20,377 bases of DNA from CAZFAP01 sp964516325 (lineage in GTDB: Bacteria > Auribacterota > JABMQX01). Shown one piece after another: positions 14,905-20,377 of the stretch. The position numbers and the translations under genes are program-made. The notes beneath the pieces were generated by a model. That model was given only the letters and a program-made list of their open reading frames with translations. It was not told the DNA's origin and did no database searches. The stretch is taken from the NCBI GenBank assembly GCA_964516325.1, contig CAZFAP010000084.1, forward strand, positions 1 to 20,377. Direction: 5' to 3'. Position 1 is the first letter of the stretch. Every line of letters begins with the position of its first letter.

Positions 14905-17900
14905 ATGAAGCGGTATGGTTACGGCACTTTGTGCGCGCTTGTTGGCGCCGTGTCCGCCGCCTGCGAGACGCGGGCGGCGGAATATACGTCGCGCGAGACA
15001 ACCGGGTATCGGTTCGAGAGGCATGAACGATGGGAGAGACCGCGAGCGGTCGTCGGGGTCAAGTACAACATGGGCGGTTGCGCGGGGATGCCGGTGGGCG
15101 GACTCGGCACGGGGACAATCAGCATAAACAGCTTCGGGGAGTTTGAACGAAACGGCTTGATGAACAACCCTCGGCCGCAGGGAAAGACGGACGGATGCTT
15201 TTTCGTCGCGCGCTCCGAATCGCCCAGCGGGAAAGTCGCGCGAATCCTCCAGGGAAAAGCCGCGTATGGATTGACGCCCGTCAAGGGCTTGAGGTTTCTG
15301 GGGCACTTCCCGATGCTCGACATTGACTACGAGGACGACCTCCCTGTCGAAATCTCTCTTCGCGCGATGTCCCCTCTCATCTACCGCGACAGCAAGAACT
15401 CCGGTCTTCCGGCGATCATGTTCTCGTTTGGTATAAAGAACAGGCAGCCGGAGAGCAACCGGGTTTCAATTGCGTTCTCCTGGGCCAAACCGCAGCCGAA
15501 TACAGTGAACGGAATTCCCGTGACGTGCCGCGGGAACGTCGGGGCCATCAGTTCGTGGCGGCGGCAATCGCTACCTGCGGGGAAAACAGTCTCCGTCTGG
15601 GTATTTCACAGCGTGGCAGCTTCTGCGGGCGACCTGGTGGAGGAGCTGCGCAGAGCGAAGGACGCGGCTTCCCATTTGCCTGCCGAGGTTCCGGATGTCG
15701 AGAAGGGCGAAGGAGACGGCGGGGGAATCGTCCTTTCTGAGGCCGAGATCGAATTCGCCCTCGATGCCGACGGATGTTTCAACTGGGAGAATTGGAAGAA
15801 AGAAACGCTCGTCTGGAAAAACGTTCCGACGGTGGGGCAGCACTACTTCGCAATTCACTACGACGACGGCGAACGAAAGATTGCGGGCGTGGCATATCGC
15901 CCATCCGCTCGCAACGAACTCCACAGGCTCGTCGTGAAGGCGCCCTCTCGAAAAGTCGAGCCCAGCTTAGCTGTCACGGAATTGGCGACGGCAGACGGCA
16001 CCATTGGCATTCGGATTTTGACTGTCCTATCCTCTGGATCAGTCGCGCGCCGGTTTGAAATCACGAACAGGCTGAATAGTGCGCTGCGGGGCATCGAACT
16101 GCGCTATTTCGTGAACTGTGACGTAGGCGGGCCGGGGCACGAGTCCGATGACGCGGGGGGATACCTGGCTGAGGCGCGGGCGGTTGTGATCGGCGACGAC
16201 CGGACTGGCATCGTGTGGGCGCTTGGAGGTGATCCGCGTCCAGACGGGCTGTTCGTGGGCGATTGGGCGCAGGCAAGAGACCGATTGTTTGGCGGGGAGG
16301 TCAGCTTGCCGCCGCATTTGGCAGCGGCAGCGAAACTTGCCCCGGCTGCCCGAACCGAGATTTCCGAGACCGACGCGTTTTTCATGCTTTCTCATGAAAT
16401 TCCTTCCGGCGATTCGACAGGCGGCTACACGATCTCGGCTCTGAGGGGGGACGGCATGGAGTTCGAGGCTCTGAAGAACTGGTGTTACGAAGGGGAATCG
16501 GATGCAGGTATTGAACCTTGGCGAGAATTTGTAGAAACCGGTAAATGGCGAGCGCTCAACTTAGAGAAAGCGGAGTCAGGGGCGGGGCGAAAGGCTATGG
16601 CGGTTTCTGCGACGGTCAATCTCAAGCCGCAGGAGGAAAAAGAGCTTCGCTTTCTCTTGACGTGGTATTTTCCGGATCAGAGAGATTCGGAGGGCAATTT
16701 CATCGGGCACATGTATTCCAACTGGTTCGGGGGATCGAGCGATGTCGCCGCATACGTCGCGCAGAGATGGGCGGCGCTCCACGACGGAACCGCCGCCTGG
16801 CAGGAGGCAATCTACGAATCATCGCTGCCGGATTGGCTTAAAGACGGATTGGTGAACTCGGTCTATTCCCTCGCCAGAAACACCCTGTGGATCAAGGATG
16901 GGCGATTTGCCCACAGCGAATCGTTCGTCGGATGCCCGATAACGGAAACGATCGTCTGCCGGTTCTATGGCTCGATACCGACGGCGATGTTCTTCCCCGA
17001 CCTCGAGCGGAACACGATGCTCCAGTTTGCGAAGCATCAGCGAGCGGACGGCGCCATTCCTTTTGCGTTCGGGCAGCCGGAGTTCTTCGACAAGCCTTAC
17101 TATGAGACGCAGAAATCGCTGGACTCGTCGGAATTCGTGTTGATTGCGTACAGGGATTATCGGTGGTGGAACGACGAAGGCTTCCTGCGAGAGATTTACC
17201 CGCACGTCAGGAAAGCGATTCAATATGCGAAGACGCTCGACACGGATGACGATGGCGTCATCAACGAAGTCTCGATGCAGTACTACGACATCTGGCAATT
17301 CAAAGGAACGTCGGCGTACGTCGGGACGATATGGCTGGCGGCTCTACGGGCGGCGGAAAAGATGGCAAAGGCGGTCGGTGATAATTTGTTCGCGCAGGAA
17401 TGCCGCGATCTTTTCTCAAAGGGGTCGAAATCTTTCGACGAGAAGCTCTGGAACGGGCGGTACTATCGCCTGTACAACGACCCGGCGAGAGGGGAACTTT
17501 CGGAGACCTGCCTGGGGAATCAGCTCGTCGGGCAATGGTTTGCTTACTCGGCGGGGCTTGGCGAGATTCTTCCAAAAGAAAGGATTCTGTCATCGCTGCG
17601 AGCGGTGGGGGAATTGAACGCCTCGCTCAGCCCGTACGGTCTCATCAACGGCGTTCGACCCGACGGCGCCCCGGACACGAGCGGGAAATACCATTCCGCG
17701 GGCATAACGATAGGGGAGACGTTCTGCTACGCGGCAACTTGCCTGTACGCGGGGGGGCCGCCTATCGGAATGGAAATGGCGAAAAGGCTGTACGAGAACA
17801 TCGCCCTTCGCCTGCGCACTCCGTGGAACACCACGTGGAACCTTGATCCCCTTACTGGCGAGCTCGGCTGGGGCGCCGAATACTACAGCAACATGTGTAT

Positions 17901-17967
17901 CTGGGACCTCTACGGCGCGCTCGCGGGCACGAGACATTTGGGCAAGCGGGGCGCCCGGCCACTATAG
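14905..17967 (+). CDS. Secreted DUF608/GH116-like glycoside hydrolase-family protein
   Basis: This is a 1020-residue protein from ATG 14905, chosen because it opens a signal peptide (MKRYGYGTLCALVGAVSAA); an in-frame ATG at 14815 adds 30 non-signal residues. The N-terminal beta-rich domain carries GMPVGGLGTGTISINSFGEF, as in GBA2/GH116 proteins. The C-terminal (alpha/alpha)6 barrel has YRDYRWWNDEGFLREIYP, YYDIWQFKGTSAYVGTIW and KLWNGRYYRLYN, close to human GBA2. Asp795 in YYDIW matches the GH116 acid/base position. The expected nucleophile site (NELY in characterised enzymes) reads NSVY, with Ser652. Catalytic mode is therefore uncertain. It probably acts on glycosides outside the cytoplasm together with the DUF1080 protein. 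It converges with the pilin-like genes. Confidence 0.9.
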   Translation: MKRYGYGTLCALVGAVSAACETRAAEYTSRETTGYRFERHERWERPRAVVGVKYNMGGCAGMPVGGLGTGTISINSFGEFERNGLMNNPRPQGKTDGCFFVARSESPSGKVARILQGKAAYGLTPVKGLRFLGHFPMLDIDYEDDLPVEISLRAMSPLIYRDSKNSGLPAIMFSFGIKNRQPESNRVSIAFSWAKPQPNTVNGIPVTCRGNVGAISSWRRQSLPAGKTVSVWVFHSVAASAGDLVEELRRAKDAASHLPAEVPDVEKGEGDGGGIVLSEAEIEFALDADGCFNWENWKKETLVWKNVPTVGQHYFAIHYDDGERKIAGVAYRPSARNELHRLVVKAPSRKVEPSLAVTELATADGTIGIRILTVLSSGSVARRFEITNRLNSALRGIELRYFVNCDVGGPGHESDDAGGYLAEARAVVIGDDRTGIVWALGGDPRPDGLFVGDWAQARDRLFGGEVSLPPHLAAAAKLAPAARTEISETDAFFMLSHEIPSGDSTGGYTISALRGDGMEFEALKNWCYEGESDAGIEPWREFVETGKWRALNLEKAESGAGRKAMAVSATVNLKPQEEKELRFLLTWYFPDQRDSEGNFIGHMYSNWFGGSSDVAAYVAQRWAALHDGTAAWQEAIYESSLPDWLKDGLVNSVYSLARNTLWIKDGRFAHSESFVGCPITETIVCRFYGSIPTAMFFPDLERNTMLQFAKHQRADGAIPFAFGQPEFFDKPYYETQKSLDSSEFVLIAYRDYRWWNDEGFLREIYPHVRKAIQYAKTLDTDDDGVINEVSMQYYDIWQFKGTSAYVGTIWLAALRAAEKMAKAVGDNLFAQECRDLFSKGSKSFDEKLWNGRYYRLYNDPARGELSETCLGNQLVGQWFAYSAGLGEILPKERILSSLRAVGELNASLSPYGLINGVRPDGAPDTSGKYHSAGITIGETFCYAATCLYAGGPPIGMEMAKRLYENIALRLRTPWNTTWNLDPLTGELGWGAEYYSNMCIWDLYGALAGTRHLGKRGARPL

Positions 17968-18045
17968 CCTGCGCAGGACGAGAACGCTGCCTTGCACCTT
18001 CTGGAGCTTATCGTGCTGTGCCCCAAAAATCTCTCGTTCGATGTG

Positions 18046-18816
18046 TCAATAGAACGGGTCGAACCACTCCCGGTCGTTCCGGTCCATGATGGACAGGAAC
18101 CTCTTCTCGGGGATGAACTCAATATGCCCGTCGCAGAACGCCACGTTGGCGCCGCCCTCGTGCTTGAGCCACAGCTTGAGGTCCCGAACGTCGTTCTCGT
18201 GCCCCTGGGGAACGAACCACCCATCGTTGATCGTGGATTCGGGTTCGTCAACGAACAGGATCTTCTGGGTTGACTTGCGTATCTGGGAGAGCTTTCTCCC
18301 CAGCATTCCGGCGCCCTCCGGCGGCTCGTCGAGGACGCTGTTCATGGCGTAGCTGCATCCTCGCTTCTTTCCGACGGCGCCGACTGCTGTACAAAGATAG
18401 ACGTTCTTCTCCGGGGAGGCAAACCAGCTTTCATCGAGACTCCTTTGCGTCTCGCCGAATACGCCAACGCGGGGCAGTCCCGTAACATACGGCCACAACG
18501 AGCCTGTCTCCACCTCTATCCTCTGGCATGCGGCGGGATCGGTTGTTGGGACGCCGATGACGTTCCCTCCCCAGGTCCAGTCCCATTCGGTGTTCCTCTG
18601 GCATCTTCCTCCTGCTGGCAGGTGGTCATCGTGCTCCGTCGCAAAAATCATCATGGCGTTGGCGATTTGCCTCATATTGCTCTTGCATCGGGTCTCCTTG
18701 GCCTTTGCCTTCGCCGTCTGAATAGCCGGTAGCAGAAGAGCCATCAAGATTGCGAGAATGGCGATGACGACCAGGAGTTCAATGAGGGTGAAGCCTCTCT
18801 CGTTCGCTCGTCTCAT
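18046..18816 (-). CDS. Type II secretion/pilin-like protein with prepilin motif and H-X9-DG motif (copy A)
   Basis: This is a 256-residue protein. The ATG at 18816 is fixed by a perfect AAAGGAGGTG at 18823-18832 and by the prepilin leader MRRANERG followed by FTLIELLVVIAILAI; the cleavage Gly is residue 8 and the Glu is residue 13. The hydrophobic helix is followed by the usual KxxxRxxCxSNMRQIANAM pseudopilin helix. The C-terminal region has KHEGGANVAFCDGH, the H-X9-DG motif common in PVC pseudopilin-like proteins. It is probably cleaved by prepilin peptidase and located in the inner membrane or periplasm. No secretion machinery genes are nearby. It is paralogous to copy B, upstream on the same strand. 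Confidence 0.92.
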   Translation of the reverse strand: MRRANERGFTLIELLVVIAILAILMALLLPAIQTAKAKAKETRCKSNMRQIANAMMIFATEHDDHLPAGGRCQRNTEWDWTWGGNVIGVPTTDPAACQRIEVETGSLWPYVTGLPRVGVFGETQRSLDESWFASPEKNVYLCTAVGAVGKKRGCSYAMNSVLDEPPEGAGMLGRKLSQIRKSTQKILFVDEPESTINDGWFVPQGHENDVRDLKLWLKHEGGANVAFCDGHIEFIPEKRFLSIMDRNDREWFDPFY

Positions 18817-18824
18817 GGCGCACA

Positions 18825-18888
18825 CCTCCTTTCTTCGGTAAAAAGAAGACGGATACTCGAACAACCCCAGTGGCCGTCGGGCAGACGG
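18825..18888 (-). promoter_or_regulatory. Conserved 64-bp leader of pilin-like gene A
   Basis: This sequence is identical over 64 bp to 19704-19767 upstream of gene B. On the minus strand it holds a CCGTC-TGCCC-GACGG hairpin, then a TTCTT/AAGAA stem (18831-18847) directly abutting the Shine-Dalgarno sequence. It is a likely 5' UTR element that could control translation or RNA stability. There is no match to a known riboswitch. Confidence 0.65.
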
Positions 18889-18938
18889 AACGCCGCGGAA
18901 GGTTATCGCTACGTCCTCAGTTGCCCAGGGCGCGCCCG

Positions 18939-19694
18939 TCACTCCGAGGGAGAAAAGAAGGCCGACTTTGACCCCATGATCTCCACGAGCTTCTGCTTTT
19001 CCAGCCGCGCGGCGTGCCCATCACAAAAAGCGATGTTTCCTCCGCCGCGGTGTTTCGCGTGCAGCTCGGGCGACTTATTCTCAGGGCCACTCGGATCGAA
19101 GGACCCATCATCGAGCGTCAAGTCGCTCTCGTCCACTAAAAGGATCGTCCGCGAATCGTATCTGATGTTCGTGAGCTTCATCCCCGTGACACCGCCGCCC
19201 TCGGGTGAGACATCGAGGCGACAATTCATCGAATAGCTCAGACCTCGCTTCGTGCCCACAGGGCCGGCCTTCGGACACAAATAGGGATTCCTTTTGGGCG
19301 AAGCGTACCACTCCTCACGCATCCCCCTGCCCCCGCCGTATGGTGCGGCTCGCTCCATCCCCATCACGTAGGGCCAGAGCGCACCCTTTTCTATCTGAAC
19401 CCTTTCGCATGTTGCTGCATCGGTCTGCGGCACCGCGACAACGTTCCCTCCCCAGGTCCAATCATTCTCGAGGTTTCTTCCGCACTTCCCCGACGTGGGG
19501 AAACGACCGTGCTCGGCCTCGAACGTGAGCATGGCATTTACGATGTTCCTCAAATTGGAGATGCATTGCGCCTGCATGGCCTTCTCCTTAGCAGACCGAA
19601 CCGCCGGCAAGAGAAGAACAAGCAATATGACGATGCAGGGCGCCAAAGCCAAAAGGTCTGTCGAGATGAATGCCCTCTTTGACGTTGCTTTCAT
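18939..19694 (-). CDS. Pilin-like H-X9-DG protein with degenerate prepilin motif (copy B)
   Basis: This is a 251-residue protein. The ATG at 19694 follows AAAGGAGGGG. It is clearly homologous to copy A throughout: WTWGGNV, SLWPYV/ALWPYV, YLCP/YLCT, VGTKRG/VGKKRG, and HRGGGNIAFCDGH carrying H-X9-DG. The N-terminus, MKATSKRAF then ISTDLLALAPCIVILL, departs from prepilin consensus: the -1 Gly is Ala8, TLIE is replaced by ISTD, and the helix contains Pro and Cys. It may be cleaved poorly or stay as an uncleaved membrane anchor. It lies 122 bp upstream of gene A on the same strand, so it is the first gene of a probable two-gene unit. Confidence 0.9.
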   Translation of the reverse strand: MKATSKRAFISTDLLALAPCIVILLVLLLPAVRSAKEKAMQAQCISNLRNIVNAMLTFEAEHGRFPTSGKCGRNLENDWTWGGNVVAVPQTDAATCERVQIEKGALWPYVMGMERAAPYGGGRGMREEWYASPKRNPYLCPKAGPVGTKRGLSYSMNCRLDVSPEGGGVTGMKLTNIRYDSRTILLVDESDLTLDDGSFDPSGPENKSPELHAKHRGGGNIAFCDGHAARLEKQKLVEIMGSKSAFFSPSE

Positions 19695-19703
19695 GGCGAA
19701 ACC

Positions 19704-19767
19704 CCTCCTTTCTTCGGTAAAAAGAAGACGGATACTCGAACAACCCCAGTGGCCGTCGGGCAGACGG
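19704..19767 (-). promoter_or_regulatory. Conserved 64-bp leader of pilin-like gene B
   Basis: This is an exact copy of 18825-18888 at the same distance class from its start codon. The hairpin arms are at 19753-19757 and 19763-19767. Because both genes carry their own copy, each may be expressed or regulated independently. Confidence 0.65.
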
Positions 19768-19852
19768 TCAACCATCGCGGAAAGCTTTCAATTCTTCTCT
19801 AATGGTCTTAGTTACCACATCCGCATGTGAGCGTCAAGCTGCCACTTTGATT

Positions 19853-19987
19853 GGGTGTGGCTGTATTTGAGGGGGTGACCGCAATGGGTAACGTTTGCCG
19901 GCCAAAGCGTCGCAGTGCGGGGGAGGTCCCGTCCCCCAGCAAACCACGTGGGGAAGATGCCCCCGATACAGCCGCGGGAGTTGAAAC
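19853..19987 (+). repeat. Degraded hairpin-array repeat element, copy 5
   Basis: The left end, gggtgtggctgtatttga (19853-19870), matches the inverted end of copy 1 (362-379) at 17 of 18 positions. A decayed unit GTGGGGA-AGA-TGCCCCC lies at 19948-19964, followed by spacer gataca and a degenerate GC-rich unit. There is no gene in 19695-20377. Confidence 0.55.
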
Positions 19988-20089
19988 AACGCCGGGCGAA
20001 CTCCAACGGGTGCAACTATGGGTCAGCGAAATTGGACCGAGCCGTGGCCGACATGGCGACAAAAATGGCTGGCGGTGGCCGCTCCATCA

Positions 20090-20353
20090 ATCCCGCCGAA
20101 GGCGGGATGAAACTCAATAGCCACAGGTGTCAACCTGTGGAACCAGGAACCCAAATTCAATTAAGCCCCCGCCGGGGGCGGCACGTTGCCTTAATTGAAT
20201 GTGGCGCTCCCTGCGGGAGCTCGGGGCTTGTTTGTGTTTGGGGCATCCACGGGCTTACGCTCGGTGGCAATGACAGTGTCGCCCCTATCGGGGCTTATGA
20301 GAACAAGCCGACGTCGTGTCCCCTGCAAAGTGATAGTCCCCCGCTCCCGGGGG
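20090..20353 (+). repeat. Island of closely spaced GC hairpins at the right edge
   Basis: The perfect stems are ATCCCGCC-GAA-GGCGGGAT (20090-20108, 3-nt loop), CCACAGGT-GTCA-ACCTGTGG (20121-20140), an 11-bp ATTCAATTAAG/CTTAATTGAAT pair (20155-20165 and 20190-20200) enclosing GCCCCC-GCC-GGGGGC, GCTCCC-TGC-GGGAGC (20206-20220), GCCCC-TATC-GGGGC (20281-20294), and CCCCC/GGGGG (20338-20342 and 20349-20353). An imperfect one lies near 20246-20265. None has a U-run. There is no coding signal. This is probably part of a larger repeat region continuing outside the window. Confidence 0.65.
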
Positions 20354-20377
20354 CTCACCGTTGGGGCGACCATGAAA

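Noticed and set aside
17968..17977. CCTGCGCAGG palindrome as a terminator between convergent genes
   Set aside because: There is no loop and no U-run; too short to call a terminator.
19808..20120. Small frames on both strands at the right edge
   Set aside because: Translations of degraded repeat and hairpin DNA; no ribosome binding site or domain.

Overview
The window is 20.4 kb of GC-rich bacterial chromosome from a draft assembly, with one 100-N gap at 2015-2114. Its gene content resembles the PVC superphylum (Planctomycetota, Lentisphaerota, Verrucomicrobiota) or a neighbouring candidate phylum. The supporting features are two pseudopilin-like proteins with an H-X9-DG motif, a DUF1080 protein, a DUF608/GH116-like protein, a giant secreted beta-helix protein with choice-of-anchor-Q-like ends, a TPR-CHAT protein, and dense intergenic micro-repeats of a kind I associate with these groups. 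The phylum call is inference; there is no rRNA or marker gene here.

Layout. 1-475: no gene, one hairpin-array repeat. 476-1051 (-): small protein, possibly DUF2280/terminase-small-subunit-like, with a promoter at 1105-1133. 1453-4192 (+): TPR-CHAT caspase-like protease, interrupted by the gap. 4193-4738: no gene, hairpins and a second copy of the repeat. 4739-7900 (-): a co-oriented cluster transcribed leftward, made of a secreted alpha/beta hydrolase, a sugar-binding lipoprotein and an RbsC-type permease; no ATPase gene is present. 7901-8376: third hairpin array. 8377-9342 (-): membrane-anchored endonuclease/exonuclease/phosphatase-family protein. 9343-9784: divergent intergenic region with a 16-bp palindrome. 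9785-13549 (+): 1254-residue secreted double beta-helix protein. 13845-14597 (+): DUF1080 protein. 14905-17967 (+): DUF608/GH116-like protein. 18046-18816 and 18939-19694 (-): paralogous pseudopilin-like genes sharing an identical 64-bp leader. 19695-20377: no gene, a degraded hairpin array and an island of hairpins.

Taken together, the sugar-binding protein, permease, esterase-like hydrolase, DUF1080 and GH116-like genes suggest a locus for scavenging complex or decorated carbohydrates. The beta-helix protein may be a surface adhesin or carbohydrate-associated protein, and the pilin-like proteins may act at the envelope. The CHAT protease looks functionally separate.

The most striking unexplained signal is non-coding: at least five intergenic copies of an element made of 17-nt hairpins (7-bp arm, 3-nt loop, 7-bp arm) repeated every 23 nt and usually ending in GGTAC. 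Next are the repeat-phase match across the assembly gap, the cysteine ladder of the beta-helix protein, and the identical leader of the two diverged pilin genes.
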